Shown here: positions 1 to 8,106 of the stretch, one piece after another
Position numbering within the stretch: position 1 is the stretch's first letter
How the letters are laid out: every line of letters begins with the position of its first letter
Origin: Alkalibacillus filiformis
Lineage (GTDB): Bacteria > Bacillota > Bacilli > Bacillales > Alkalibacillaceae
DNA: 64,000 nucleotides
Direction: 5' to 3'
NCBI RefSeq assembly: GCF_030814115.1
Contig: NZ_JAUSUP010000004.1
Span: 124,001-188,000 of the forward strand
Notes under the pieces: generated by a model
What the model was told of the DNA's origin: nothing
The model's input: the letters and a program-made list of their open reading frames with translations, nothing else
The model's database searches: none
Program-made: the position numbers and the translations under genes

Positions 1-479
1 ACGTCAGGGTTTGTTAACCTGTGGAAACGAGAGCCGGAATCATAGTGATCTAATATTAAGGGAATGACACCACCATGGGAGATGATCACGGTGTTCTCTT
101 CGTCACGGCTTTCGATATCTTGAATAGCTTGAACGGCTCGAGTCCTTTTATCTTTTGATGAAATCCGATCGATTGCATTTAGATTAGCTAGTGGAAATTG
201 ACTTTCCAACTGATCCATCCATGAAGATAAAAGTTGTTTACTCATTAGACGTTCAGCAATTCGCCTGTCGATCTCGATGGGCATATTATGCTCCTTCGCA
301 TAAGGTTCAATCGTTCCTACTGCTCGAATATATGGACTAGAAACGATTCGATCGACTTGATAGTCTTTAAAGAATTCAACCAGTTCACGCGCTTGCATTT
401 CACCTAATGTTGTTAATTGTGCCTGCGGTTCTTGACCTTCAGCTTTGCAATGTCTAACGATGTATATATTTTTAGTCAT
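1..479 (-). CDS. Histidine phosphatase family protein (3' end outside window)
   Basis: The frame is open from an ATG at 479 to the window edge, so about 159 N-terminal residues are visible. The start VRHCKAEG, at residues 8-15, matches the RHG catalytic motif of the phosphoglycerate-mutase-like superfamily, with Cys replacing the usual Gly. The later SSPYIRAVGT and ISHGG motifs carry the second Arg and second His expected of the phosphate pocket. The start is supported by GAGGTGAT just upstream. A soluble phosphomonoesterase is likely; the substrate cannot be read from the sequence. The gene ends beyond position 1. Confidence 0.85.
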   Translation of the reverse strand, partial: MTKNIYIVRHCKAEGQEPQAQLTTLGEMQARELVEFFKDYQVDRIVSSPYIRAVGTIEPYAKEHNMPIEIDRRIAERLMSKQLLSSWMDQLESQFPLANLNAIDRISSKDKRTRAVQAIQDIESRDEENTVIISHGGVIPLILDHYDSGSRFHRLTNPD

Positions 480-585
480 GAAAATCACCTCGGGTCCTAG
501 TACGTGTTTTGCTACTTCTAGTATTAACTTATTAAATCTATTAAGTATTGTTCAATTGTTTCGCCCGTTTTCTATTAAAAAGTTA

Positions 586-1086
586 TTAAATTTCCGTCCA
601 TTTATAGATTAATAAGTCTAATTCTTTACCTTGAATAGTTATCGAACTCGTTTCGTTATGAACGGCTTCAAACGCCTCGTAGAAAAACTTCGACTCATTA
701 CTTTTTAACACTTCTACGAAAATGGTATGATAACCAACTTTTCTAAAATAGGCGAACATTTCTTTCATTAGCTGTGTACCAACACCTTGCCCTTGAAATT
801 CTTCAAGGATATAAATAGATGTTAAATCACCAGAATCCTCATGTTCATTTGTTACCCGCTTGCCCCCACTAGCAAAACCTACAATTTGACCTGTTTCGTC
901 TTCAGCTACGATAATATATTGGTCTTGAGCTGAAATGTTATTAATCCAAAGTTTTTCTCTTTTTTCATAAGTCATGTTATTTAAGTACTCATCTGGTACA
1001 ATCCCTTTATAAGTAGATCTCCAACTATCGACATGAACTTTGCCAATTCCACTTGCATCTGAAATATTCGCTTCACGTATTTTCAT
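586..1086 (-). CDS. GNAT family N-acetyltransferase
   Basis: This 166-residue protein has the GNAT fold. It begins MKIREANISDASGI, a typical first strand and helix, and carries the acetyl-CoA pyrophosphate loop as FQGQGVGTQLM near residue 100. IFVEVLKSNESKFFYEAF matches the last conserved strand and helix. It probably acetylates a small amine or a protein terminus. Two ATGs are adjacent in frame (1089 and 1086). The ribosome site AAAGGTGG is 6 nt from the second and only 3 nt from the first, so I chose 1086. It is transcribed away from the SRPBCC gene, with a 125-bp shared upstream region. Confidence 0.85.
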   Translation of the reverse strand: MKIREANISDASGIGKVHVDSWRSTYKGIVPDEYLNNMTYEKREKLWINNISAQDQYIIVAEDETGQIVGFASGGKRVTNEHEDSGDLTSIYILEEFQGQGVGTQLMKEMFAYFRKVGYHTIFVEVLKSNESKFFYEAFEAVHNETSSITIQGKELDLLIYKWTEI

Positions 1087-1211
1087 CATATCCCACCTTT
1101 ATAAGTACTATTCGTGATGAAAGTTATGAACCCTTTTTAGCGCTTAAAAAGTTTGTTGATTATTTAGTAAGTGTGTCAAAATAAAAGTAGCAAAGTAAAA
1201 GGTGTGGTGAC

Positions 1212-1676
1212 ATGATAACGTGGAAGGAAAAAAGAAGAATTCCTACTAATATTGAAAATGTGTGGAAGTTATTTCAGCCTGATCAATTGCAACGTATTAT
1301 GCCAAAAGTCGTTGAACATGAGTTGATTAAAGGGAATGTAGGTGAGGTTGGCTCTAAGTATAGGCAGTCTTATCAAGAAGGAAAACGTGTGGAAACTTAT
1401 ATAGTTGAAACATTAGCTTATGAAGACGAAGAAGACTATAAACATTTAAGTGTCACATTTAATATTGGTAAAGCTTTCAATGTTGAAACTACTTACACCA
1501 TCATATCTAAGGGAAGTAATGAATCGTTATTGACGTATGAAGGGGCTAATCGAGGGACGAACTGGTTTGGGAAGTTGTTTATGAAACTTGCGCCTACTAG
1601 TAAAAACGATCAAGTCGTCCAAGAGTTTTTAGACAGAGTCGTTGAGGAAGCTGAAAAAGAACAAGCAGGCTCCTGA
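1212..1676 (+). CDS. SRPBCC-fold protein (polyketide cyclase/START-like)
   Basis: A 154-residue protein that starts ITWKEKRRIPTNIENVWKLF, the usual first strand and helix of the SRPBCC superfamily, where a helix-grip fold makes a deep hydrophobic cavity. The C-terminal helix is LDRVVEEAEKEQ. Length and layout fit single-domain SRPBCC proteins. The ligand is unknown. The start follows a good GGTGTGGTG ribosome site. The stop codon lies inside a hairpin at 1661-1699 that also serves the convergent gene. Function beyond the fold is not claimed. Confidence 0.8.
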   Translation: MITWKEKRRIPTNIENVWKLFQPDQLQRIMPKVVEHELIKGNVGEVGSKYRQSYQEGKRVETYIVETLAYEDEEDYKHLSVTFNIGKAFNVETTYTIISKGSNESLLTYEGANRGTNWFGKLFMKLAPTSKNDQVVQEFLDRVVEEAEKEQAGS

Positions 1677-1699
1677 GGTCATCTCAAGAGCCTGCTTGT
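1661..1699. terminator. Bidirectional terminator hairpin
   Basis: The arms ACAAGCAGGCTC (1661-1672) and GAGCCTGCTTGT (1688-1699) are perfect complements around a 15-nt loop. The hairpin overlaps the stop of the SRPBCC gene and touches the stop of the convergent yjbQ-like gene. Confidence 0.85.
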
Positions 1700-2098
1700 T
1701 TATTGAATAACTTTCGCTACAAATTTACGCTGTCTCGGTCCATCGAATTCGCAAAAATATAATCCCTGCCAAGTACCGAGGGCAAGTTTTCCATTTTCAA
1801 TGATTAACGTTTGTGAATGACCAACAGTACTTGTTTTCATATGAGCTGCTGTGTTGCCTTCCATATGACGATCTTGCGGGTCATCCCATGGGTAAGCCTC
1901 GCGAAAACGTCTAAGCATATCTGTTTTAACATCAGGATCAGCATTTTCATTAACAGTAAAACCGGCTGTCGTGTGCAAAGAAGAGACGACGATGATGCCT
2001 TCTTTGATGCCTTCTTCACGAATCCAACTTTCAACTTCATTTGTTACATCAATCATTTGATCATGGTGACTCGTTTTTAAATGAAATGTTTTCAACAT
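1700..2098 (-). CDS. YjbQ/UPF0047 family (secondary thiamine-phosphate synthase-type) protein
   Basis: The 132-residue product from MLKTFHLKT matches the YjbQ/UPF0047 family in length and motifs. [16 protein letters not shown] is the conserved active-site region, followed by [14 protein letters not shown] and [15 protein letters not shown] near the C-terminus. Members can complement thiamine phosphate synthase loss, but their true role is unsettled. A longer frame reaches upstream to 2173, but it lacks a good ribosome site and runs into the preceding gene. GGGAGAG fits an ATG at 2104 or 2098, and family alignment favours 2098. It probably shares a transcript with the Ca2+/H+ exchanger, which ends 35 nt upstream. 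Confidence 0.85.
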   Translation of the reverse strand: MLKTFHLKTSHHDQMIDVTNEVESWIREEGIKEGIIVVSSLHTTAGFTVNENADPDVKTDMLRRFREAYPWDDPQDRHMEGNTAAHMKTSTVGHSQTLIIENGKLALGTWQGLYFCEFDGPRQRKFVAKVIQ

Positions 2099-2132
2099 GA
2101 ACATCTCTCCCTCATAAAAGCTTTTCTTCATC

Positions 2133-3185
2133 TTAAATAAAGTAAAAACCGATTGCAATAATGATGTACGCACACATCAGTGTTAAACCTTTAAACCAGT
2201 TCGTATCACCATCATTAATAATAAAAGCTGCTAAGAAGACTGAGAGTAGCATCGAGATTAAAGCTTCTGTTGGGAAGACAAGTGGCATCGGTGTTGCGAA
2301 CATAAAGGATAACAATACTAAAATCGGTGTAACGAACATTGCAATTTGTAATGTCGACCCGACTGCAATCTCAACAGATACATTAATTTTATTTTGTAAT
2401 GCCATATAAATGGCGGCGATGTTTTCAGCGAAGTTGCCAATGATCGCAACGATGATAATCCCGATAAACACTTCACTCCACCCGAAAGATTCTGCCACAT
2501 CTTCAAACGTATCAACTAACTGGTCACTAACAAGCGCAACGGTGATCGCAGATGCTGCCAATATAATAATCGACTTCCATTTGCCCCATTCAGGTGTTTC
2601 TTGTTCTTGTTCTGAGTCTTCCTTTTCAGCATAAACCCCTCTATGAGTCACGAGCCTAAAAAATAATGCAGAAAAATATAAGAGCAGCATGATGATCGCA
2701 ATCCCACCACTTAGCCACAGTATTTCATCATCACTAATCTTTCCTGAGAAAATAAAAGGGAAAACGAATGAAACGACAACGGAAAACATGAGTAAACCGA
2801 TGTTGTGTCTTGCATCATAAATGTTAAATTGTTGGCGTTTATATTTGATGCCGCCTATAAAAAAAGACGTTCCCGCAACAAGTAATAAGTTACTAATAAC
2901 TGCACCAGTTAAAGAGGCTAAAACAATATGTAAATAACCCGCCATTAATGCAAATATAGAGATGGTTAACTCAACAGCGTTACCAAACGTCACGCTTAAA
3001 AGTCCGCCAATTCGCGGTCCAGCAATGACTGATAAACTGTCGGTTGAACGTCCGATGTAAGATGCTAATCCTAAAATGGTTATACTGTATACGCCGAACA
3101 TCCAAGTTGGGTCCCAGCCAAGTATAGATCCAGCTGCTGATGATGGAACGCCGATTAAAACGATGATGAAAAATATTTTGTTCAT
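2133..3185 (-). CDS. chaA: Ca2+/H+ antiporter (CaCA family, ChaA/YfkE-like)
   Basis: A 350-residue polytopic membrane protein of the cation/Ca2+ exchanger superfamily. The two inverted alpha-repeats are visible as GNAVE (about residue 68) and GNFAEN (about 250), whose acidic residues bind the cation. A short acidic loop ([14 protein letters not shown]) separates the two halves. It would use the proton gradient to expel Ca2+, or Na+ and K+, which fits a halophile. The frame can be opened at a GTG at 3194, but AAGGG abuts it. The ATG at 3185 has correct spacing, so it is preferred. A probable operon with the downstream yjbQ-like gene is suggested by spacing. Confidence 0.9.
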   Translation of the reverse strand: MNKIFFIIVLIGVPSSAAGSILGWDPTWMFGVYSITILGLASYIGRSTDSLSVIAGPRIGGLLSVTFGNAVELTISIFALMAGYLHIVLASLTGAVISNLLLVAGTSFFIGGIKYKRQQFNIYDARHNIGLLMFSVVVSFVFPFIFSGKISDDEILWLSGGIAIIMLLLYFSALFFRLVTHRGVYAEKEDSEQEQETPEWGKWKSIIILAASAITVALVSDQLVDTFEDVAESFGWSEVFIGIIIVAIIGNFAENIAAIYMALQNKINVSVEIAVGSTLQIAMFVTPILVLLSFMFATPMPLVFPTEALISMLLSVFLAAFIINDGDTNWFKGLTLMCAYIIIAIGFYFI

Positions 3186-3324
3186 AGAGTTCACCCTTCA
3201 CCTGGTCTCTCTTATAGACTTGGCGTTTTTGAGAAAATCATACAGAACATAGGATGAATCGATAGCATTTTAGTTTATTATTTGATTAAATGAATAAAAT
3301 AGAAAATTTAAAGAGGTGTTAATA

Positions 3325-4800
3325 GTGACAGATCCAAAACTATCTCATTTATTTCAAAAAATTAATGAGTCTTCAATTGATCAAATACAAGAGATGCTTT
3401 CAAAGAGTGAGTTAACATCACGTGAGCTTGTACTCATGTATTTTGACCGAATTGCCAAGCATGACCAATCTGGTGAAAACATTAACGCAATGGCAGAACT
3501 TAACCCAGATGCTTTACATATTGCAGCATCATTAGATGAAGAACGATTAAGTAAGGGTATTAGAGGGCCACTTCACGGGATCCCGGTCGTTGTAAAGGAT
3601 AATATCGATACAGGAGACAAAATGCACACAACAGCTGGTTCGCTCGCATTGCAAGATCATGTGGCAAAAAACGATGCTTTTCTTGTGAAGCAATTACGTC
3701 AAGCAGGTGCCATCATTTTAGGTAAAGCTAATTTAACTGAATGGGCGAACTTTATGACTGTTGGAATGCCAAATGGTTATAGTTCAAGAGGTGGACAAGT
3801 GTTGAATCCTTATGGCCCAGGACAATTGGATACGGGTGGTTCAAGTGCTGGCTCTGCTGCAGCAGTGGCTGCTAATTTTGTGACGGGTGCGATTGGAACT
3901 GAAACGTCTGGATCAGTTTTAAGCCCTTCTAGTCAGCATGCATTGGTTGGCATCAAGCCAACAGTTGGAACAGTTAGTCGAAGTGGTATTATTCCTATCT
4001 CACATACTCAAGATACGGCAGGGCCGATAGCTAAGTCTGTCACAGATGCAGTTTATATTTTTCAATCAATTATCGGAAGAGATGTAAATGATGAAGCTAC
4101 TGGTAGTGCAAAACAATTAAGCCAAATTGATTTAACGCGTTCACTTAATATAAATGGGCTGAAAGGAAAACGCATCGGAATTGCGAGAGATCATTACTTT
4201 GAATCCATAAGTGAAGAGAAACAACAAATTATGGATAAGGCCATCAATCAGTTAAGGGCGAGTGGAGTTGAGGTAGTTGATCACGTTGAAATTCCAACGA
4301 CTAAACACAACTGGGGATTAGGCGTAATGATTCATGAATTTAAAAATGGGTTGAACCATTATTTGAAAACTGTTTCGAATGATTTACCTGTTCAATCATT
4401 TGATGATATTGTTCAGTACAATCTTAAACATAAAGACGAAATGTTAAAATATGGTCAGAAGTGGTTTGATGAAGCGTCTAAAACGTCTGGACTTTTAACG
4501 GAACCAGATTATTTAAATGAGTTATTGGAAGATCAGTACTTAACTAAGGAAGAAGGTATTGATTTTACACTGGATCAATATAAGCTTGATGCCATTGTCA
4601 CGCCTAATAATGTAGGGGCAGCTATTCCTGCTAAAGCAGGTTATCCGTCCATTACTGTTCCAGCTGGTTTTACGAATGAAGGGGAACCTGTTGGTATTAC
4701 TTTTACAGGAACGGCCTTTTCAGAGCCGCAATTAATTGAAATCGCATATAGTTATGAACAAGCATCACAAGAGAGAAGAGAACCCAGGTTAGAACCGTAG
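3325..4800 (+). CDS. Amidase signature family protein
   Basis: A 491-residue soluble amidase. The Ser-cisSer-Lys triad can be placed: Lys91 in VVVKDNID, the cis-Ser in GGSSAGSAAA near residue 174, and the nucleophilic Ser197 in TSGSVLSP. VGIKPTVGTVSRSG follows, as in GatA-like enzymes. It hydrolyses an amide bond; the substrate is unknown, and the absence of GatB or GatC nearby argues against a role in tRNA amidation. The start is taken as GTG at 3325, 6 nt after AGAGGTG. An in-frame GTG at 3316 overlaps that ribosome site and is rejected. Confidence 0.88.
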   Translation: MTDPKLSHLFQKINESSIDQIQEMLSKSELTSRELVLMYFDRIAKHDQSGENINAMAELNPDALHIAASLDEERLSKGIRGPLHGIPVVVKDNIDTGDKMHTTAGSLALQDHVAKNDAFLVKQLRQAGAIILGKANLTEWANFMTVGMPNGYSSRGGQVLNPYGPGQLDTGGSSAGSAAAVAANFVTGAIGTETSGSVLSPSSQHALVGIKPTVGTVSRSGIIPISHTQDTAGPIAKSVTDAVYIFQSIIGRDVNDEATGSAKQLSQIDLTRSLNINGLKGKRIGIARDHYFESISEEKQQIMDKAINQLRASGVEVVDHVEIPTTKHNWGLGVMIHEFKNGLNHYLKTVSNDLPVQSFDDIVQYNLKHKDEMLKYGQKWFDEASKTSGLLTEPDYLNELLEDQYLTKEEGIDFTLDQYKLDAIVTPNNVGAAIPAKAGYPSITVPAGFTNEGEPVGITFTGTAFSEPQLIEIAYSYEQASQERREPRLEP

Positions 4801-4830
4801 TATTGAAATGATGTGCTAAGGGGGGATTCG

Positions 4831-5037
4831 ATGGACATCTTCGCTTTATACTTAGTCATAGCTATTTTTTCTGCATTCGTTTTGTTGCTCTACTTTACAC
4901 CAACATTGATGGCCATTAAGCATCGACATCAATACAAGACGTGGATTATGACTTTAAACTTAATAGTAGGATGGACGTTACTAGGTTGGTTATTTGTTTT
5001 AATATGGTCAACACGGAGGCAGCACTACTTGGATTAA
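4831..5037 (+). CDS. Superinfection-immunity-type small membrane protein
   Basis: A 68-residue protein with two membrane segments (about residues 4-26 and 42-62) separated by a basic loop, HRHQYKTW. The pattern YFTPTLMAIK, then LNLIVGWTLLGWLFVLIW, matches the family named after phage superinfection immunity (Imm) proteins, which is common on bacterial chromosomes without phage. No other phage gene is nearby, so a defence role is not claimed. The start at 4831 follows GGGGGG with good spacing. It lies 30 nt after the amidase and may be co-transcribed with it. Confidence 0.75.
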   Translation: MDIFALYLVIAIFSAFVLLLYFTPTLMAIKHRHQYKTWIMTLNLIVGWTLLGWLFVLIWSTRRQHYLD

Positions 5038-5188
5038 ATTAACAAAGTGATGAAACCTTTTGGGGCAGAAGAGGTTTGGCTTTTTGCGTCGTTTGTAATT
5101 AATTAGTAATGTAAATGTAATTGAGGTTAAAGAAAGTTCCAACCATAATGTGAGTCGGGGGTCAATAACATAGGAGGGTAATTCAAAT

Positions 5189-5941
5189 ATGTTTAGACCA
5201 GTATTATTAACATTAGCAGCCATCGTTGTATCTGCAGTGCTAGTTGTTGGACCAGTACAAGCAGATGAAAGTTCAAGTCCTTACGAAATCACTTATGAAG
5301 TTAAAAGTCAAAGTAATCAACAATCTCTAGGGTTTAATATTCAAGAGATTAATAGCTTCTTTGATCAATTAGAGTGGGACTTTAACTGGAATCAACAACC
5401 GACAGAGCAAGAGGAAGTGAATGAACCGGCAGAACCGGTAGAGGAGCCACAAGAACCTCAAGAACCAACAGAGGATGCTAATGAACCAGAACAAGAAACA
5501 GAAAATAACGAATCAAATCAAGAAGAAAGTACAAATGATGATTCGTCAAATAATGATGTTCATGAATTTGAACAACAAGTTGTAAACCTAGTGAATGAAG
5601 AGAGAGAACAAAGAGGTTTACAACCGTTAGAATTATCAGGAGAATTAAGTGATGTTGCTCGTGCGAAGTCACAAGATATGGCTGACCAAAACTACTTCAG
5701 TCACCAATCACCGACTTATGGCTCTCCATTTGACATGATGGACCATTATGGTGTTGATTATCGCACAGCAGGTGAAAACATTGCGATGGGTCAACGTTCA
5801 CCTGAGGAAGTCATGCAAGGGTGGATGAACAGCGATGGTCACCGTGAGAACATTTTAAGTGATCAATTTACACACATTGGTGTTGGCTATGTTGAAGGAA
5901 ATGGTTCAACGTATTGGACACAAATGTTTAAAGCACAATAA
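5189..5941 (+). CDS. Secreted CAP-domain protein (YkwD-like)
   Basis: A 250-residue exported protein. A signal peptide spans about residues 1-26 and ends VQADES. A strongly acidic Pro/Glu linker follows (about 70-125), then a CAP/SCP domain (about 127-250). CAP signatures are present: the HQSPTYGSPF segment, AGENIAMG, and GHRENIL. Bacterial CAP proteins are extracytoplasmic and poorly understood. A close paralogue lies at 10327-11031 and shares most of the CAP domain. The ATG follows GGAGGG. A strong hairpin at 5960-5987 ends the unit. Confidence 0.9.
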   Translation: MFRPVLLTLAAIVVSAVLVVGPVQADESSSPYEITYEVKSQSNQQSLGFNIQEINSFFDQLEWDFNWNQQPTEQEEVNEPAEPVEEPQEPQEPTEDANEPEQETENNESNQEESTNDDSSNNDVHEFEQQVVNLVNEEREQRGLQPLELSGELSDVARAKSQDMADQNYFSHQSPTYGSPFDMMDHYGVDYRTAGENIAMGQRSPEEVMQGWMNSDGHRENILSDQFTHIGVGYVEGNGSTYWTQMFKAQ

Positions 5942-5959
5942 GCTCTGTATATAGAAAGA

Positions 5960-5987
5960 AAAGGCAGCCATGCATTTGGCTGCCTTT
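5960..5987. terminator. Bidirectional terminator hairpin
   Basis: Arms AAAGGCAGCCA (5960-5970) and TGGCTGCCTTT (5977-5987) flank a 6-nt loop, with A-rich and T-rich sides. It lies between the convergent CAP gene and LysM gene. Confidence 0.88.
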
Positions 5988-5994
5988 TTCTGTG

Positions 5995-6804
5995 TTAATA
6001 GTTAAACCATACTCTCACTTGAACTAAATCTTGAATGGATCCGTCTTGGGCGCTACGTGAGTACACTTGTAATTCACCTAAAGGACTAGTGGGCTCTCTG
6101 TCGAATTCGATTTGATCTAGAAATGGACTATATGAAGGTGCCCCATATCTAGTAGTTGTAAAGGCTTCCTCGGTTACAATGGTATTATTCGCATCAACGA
6201 GACGGTATAATACATTTCCTTCAAAAGTTCGGGCGAATCCTTCTAGAGTAGCACCATCATGAATTTCCGTTCCAGGAAGAGGGAGTAGCACGACAATATT
6301 TTCGGAGTTTGGCAATGGAATGATGATTTGTATCCCTTCATAAATAACATCTTCAGAAATGGCCGGTCGATTGAGATTTGATCGTAAAATAGTTTCAATT
6401 GGTACACCAGTTCTTTGAGATATGTTAGCTAGTGTATCGCCACGTTCTACTTCATAGATGAATGAAGGTAAAAGAATCTGCTGATTAGCATCCAAATAAT
6501 CAGGGTTGTGTATCGTGCGGTTTATCCCACTTAATAGTTCGGGTTCAACATTAAAACGGTTTGCTAATTGTCCAATCGTGTCTCCATATTGCACTACGTA
6601 ATAGTTTTCAATTTCAGTAGCTATGGTCTTTGGTATAACAAGTACTTGACCAGGTTCTAGCATATACAATTCATTGAATGGTGGGTATAGCCCATTAGCT
6701 TCGACTATAGCATCAATTTCACTTTCGTATCGTTGAGCCAAATAATAAACTGAATCACCAGGTCGTACAGTATGTATAATATGTGTCCCTCGCCTAATGG
6801 TCAT
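5995..6804 (-). CDS. Triple-LysM protein with C-terminal Gmad2 (spore-germination Ig-like) domain
   Basis: A 269-residue protein with three LysM repeats: HTVRPGDSVYYLAQRY (about 11-60), YYVVQYGDTIGQLANRF (about 68-112) and YEVERGDTLANISQRTG (about 116-162). A Gmad2-type immunoglobulin-like domain follows (about 168-269), recognisable from LEGFARTFEGNVLYRLVD and the DGSIQDLVQVRVWF end. LysM binds peptidoglycan glycan strands. Gmad2 occurs in proteins linked to spores and germination. There is no signal peptide, as in spore-coat or cortex LysM proteins such as SafA, which are made in the mother cell. A spore-envelope location is inferred. Confidence 0.82.
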   Translation of the reverse strand: MTIRRGTHIIHTVRPGDSVYYLAQRYESEIDAIVEANGLYPPFNELYMLEPGQVLVIPKTIATEIENYYVVQYGDTIGQLANRFNVEPELLSGINRTIHNPDYLDANQQILLPSFIYEVERGDTLANISQRTGVPIETILRSNLNRPAISEDVIYEGIQIIIPLPNSENIVVLLPLPGTEIHDGATLEGFARTFEGNVLYRLVDANNTIVTEEAFTTTRYGAPSYSPFLDQIEFDREPTSPLGELQVYSRSAQDGSIQDLVQVRVWFNY

Positions 6805-6876
6805 AAAATCACTCCTTATCTCATGACCATTTTATGTTTTGCTCAAAGCGAGTATGAGTGATGCTAGAAACTAAAT

Positions 6877-6903
6877 ACCACCAAAGCTTTAAGCCTTGGT
6901 GGT
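6877..6903 (-). terminator. Possible terminator after the DUF2680 gene
   Basis: ACCACCAA (6877-6884) can pair with TTGGTGGT, which lies around 6896-6903. On the minus strand the stem is followed by a moderate T-rich stretch. It sits 10 nt beyond the stop of the DUF2680 gene. Confidence 0.5.
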
Positions 6904-6912
6904 GTGTAATGA

Positions 6913-7257
6913 TTAGGAGTTGTTGTCATCCTTCTTTTTCTTATGATGGTTGTGGTCCATCTTTGGAATGAAGTCGTTTTCTTTTAGCTTTTCAAAGCGT
7001 TCGTCCAAATAAGACTTCATTTTGTCGCCTTTTTCTTCAGTGAACACCCCATACTCTACATACTTCTCAATAATGACTTTATGTTGTTCAAAAGCATTGT
7101 GGTGTAGAGCCTCAATCTCTGCTTTCTGTTCTTCAGTTAGTTCAACATCTTCGTTGACTTCAAACTCTTCTGCACCTACTTGTGTTGTCAGTAGTCCAAC
7201 TGTTGCTAGAAGTACAACGAGTGCTGAACCAATTAGAAGGTTAATCTTTTTTGTCAT
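6913..7257 (-). CDS. DUF2680 (YckD-like) secreted protein
   Basis: A 114-residue protein with an N-terminal signal peptide (about 1-30, ending QVGAEE). A charged helical domain follows, with LTEEQKAEIEALH, then KVIIEKYVEYGVFTEEKGDKM, the core of DUF2680. The end is rich in His and Lys (DHNHHKKKKDDNN), which could bind metal. Family members are exported proteins of unknown role. The start at 7257 follows GAGGTGAT with correct spacing; upstream in-frame ATGs at 7266 and 7263 sit too close to that site. No partner gene is obvious. Confidence 0.75.
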   Translation of the reverse strand: MTKKINLLIGSALVVLLATVGLLTTQVGAEEFEVNEDVELTEEQKAEIEALHHNAFEQHKVIIEKYVEYGVFTEEKGDKMKSYLDERFEKLKENDFIPKMDHNHHKKKKDDNNS

Positions 7258-7388
7258 AATCATCACCTCATTGAAATTTTTGTCATATATTAACGTGTGC
7301 TACTTTTGAAAATTAATACTCGTTATATGACAAGCCTTCTGTTACATATTTTTTAAGAAGGGTATGAGAAGTATATGGGAGGGTTCAT

Positions 7389-7523
7389 ATGCTTAAAGAT
7401 ATCGATTGGTCTTTAGTATCATTCGTAGGTGTTACGATGGTTAAGGAATATTGGATTTATTATCGCTTACCTCATGTTCAATATTGGAGTATGCAGCCTG
7501 GTGAAGAAGAGAAGAGTGACTAA
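7389..7523 (+). CDS. Small hypothetical protein (44 aa)
   Basis: A 44-codon ORF, MLKDIDWSLVSF to GEEEKSD. An excellent ribosome site (GGGAGGG, 5 nt from the ATG) supports translation. The product is aromatic-rich and mildly amphipathic, with a short hydrophobic stretch at about residues 7-18 and an acidic tail. I do not recognise a family. It ends 32 nt before the -10 element of the tRNA-like locus. The short length leaves real doubt. Confidence 0.5.
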   Translation: MLKDIDWSLVSFVGVTMVKEYWIYYRLPHVQYWSMQPGEEEKSD

Positions 7524-7555
7524 AGTGCCCCTTTAGATTAAAAAAATAATTATGA

Positions 7556-7561
7556 TATAAT
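7556..7561 (+). promoter_or_regulatory. -10 element upstream of truncated tRNA-Ala
   Basis: A consensus TATAAT lies 22 nt before the first base of the tRNA-Ala 5' fragment at 7584, the usual spacing for a tRNA promoter. The -35 is weaker, in an AT-rich stretch. The truncated copy has therefore kept what looks like the native promoter. Confidence 0.55.
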
Positions 7562-7583
7562 GTCTTCGTAATTATTTTGAAAA

Positions 7584-7628
7584 GGGGCATTAGCTCAGTT
7601 GGGAGAGCACTTCGCTGGCAGTGAAGAG
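7584..7628 (+). pseudogene. Truncated tRNA-Ala(GGC), 5' half only
   Basis: The acceptor 5' strand GGGGCAT, D-arm and a complete anticodon arm (CTTCG CTGGCAG TGAAG) are present. The sequence then departs from tRNA after about 45 nt, and no T-arm or acceptor 3' strand follows. The first 25 nt are identical to the intact tRNA-Ala at 8217-8241. This is consistent with a tRNA gene split or duplicated by an insertion, with the intact copy on the far side. Confidence 0.7.
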
Positions 7629-7703
7629 AAACGTATGGGGGTAGTGACGAGTATCAGATAAGGTCACAAAACAAGAAATAGACGAACAAAACAAGCCCAA
7701 GCA

Positions 7704-7844
7704 ATGTTTAGCCCTTGCGCTCATGCAAGCATCTGGGTTTGCACTTACCATTGTTTAATCTGGGATCGTGCATTTCGAGGGTATGGAGCTGCGGCTTGTG
7801 GAGTAATTTGCGGTTATGCTTTCACCTATGGATGCAATGCTTGA
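7704..7844 (+). CDS. Possible cysteine-rich peptide (46 aa), perhaps frameshifted
   Basis: A 46-codon ORF with six Cys, in pairs such as WVCTYHC and ACGVICGY. It ends in a Gly/Ala/Tyr/Cys-rich stretch (RGYGAAACGVICGYAF, then TYGCNA) that recalls small cysteine-rich bacteriocins. There is no ribosome site. An upstream open stretch in another frame ends KQCLALALMQASGFALTIV and could be the original N-terminal part, so the gene may be frameshifted. A two-helix membrane ORF follows 22 nt later, an arrangement seen for peptide and immunity pairs. All of this is inference. Confidence 0.3.
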   Translation: MFSPCAHASIWVCTYHCLIWDRAFRGYGAAACGVICGYAFTYGCNA

Positions 7845-7866
7845 AATAATAAAGTGAGGGGATTCT

Positions 7867-8067
7867 ATTTTTAAACGTTACTTCTGGTTGCTAAATGCTG
7901 TTCTTGCTGGCTTAGTTGTGGGGTATGGTTTATTTATGACAATAAATGAAGGAAATACTAAGCTGGGAATAGTTGTTTTACTACTAGGCATCTCACATAC
8001 AATTGTTAGCATTATGGGTTGTAAGAAGTATGGCGTGAAGGGTTTTTTGTTTGAGAACAAAAATTAA
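7867..8067 (+). CDS. Small two-helix membrane protein with an ATT start position
   Basis: An open frame of 66 codons, (I)FKRYFWLLNAVLAGL to FLFENKN, with two clear membrane segments (about residues 6-24 and 33-50). The ribosome site GAGGGG is ideally placed, but the codon at the start position is ATT (7867), preceded by an in-frame TGA. ATT starts are known but rare (infC). Otherwise this is a gene whose ATG has mutated. It lies inside the insert between the two tRNA-Ala copies. An immunity-type role is possible, but nothing beyond topology supports it. Confidence 0.45.
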   Translation: MFKRYFWLLNAVLAGLVVGYGLFMTINEGNTKLGIVVLLLGISHTIVSIMGCKKYGVKGFLFENKN

Positions 8068-8106
8068 AGTCGTTCTTCGGTATACAGCTCTTGTGTTTAA
8101 GTACTG

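Noticed and set aside
1817-2080. Plus-strand 87-codon ORF
   Set aside because: Antisense shadow of the yjbQ-like gene, without a ribosome site.
4831-5037. Prophage remnant
   Set aside because: The superinfection-immunity family is common on chromosomes, and no integrase, capsid or repressor genes are near.
7878-8060. Minus-strand 60-codon ORF
   Set aside because: Shadow of the plus-strand two-helix membrane ORF, which has the ribosome site and hydrophobic pattern.
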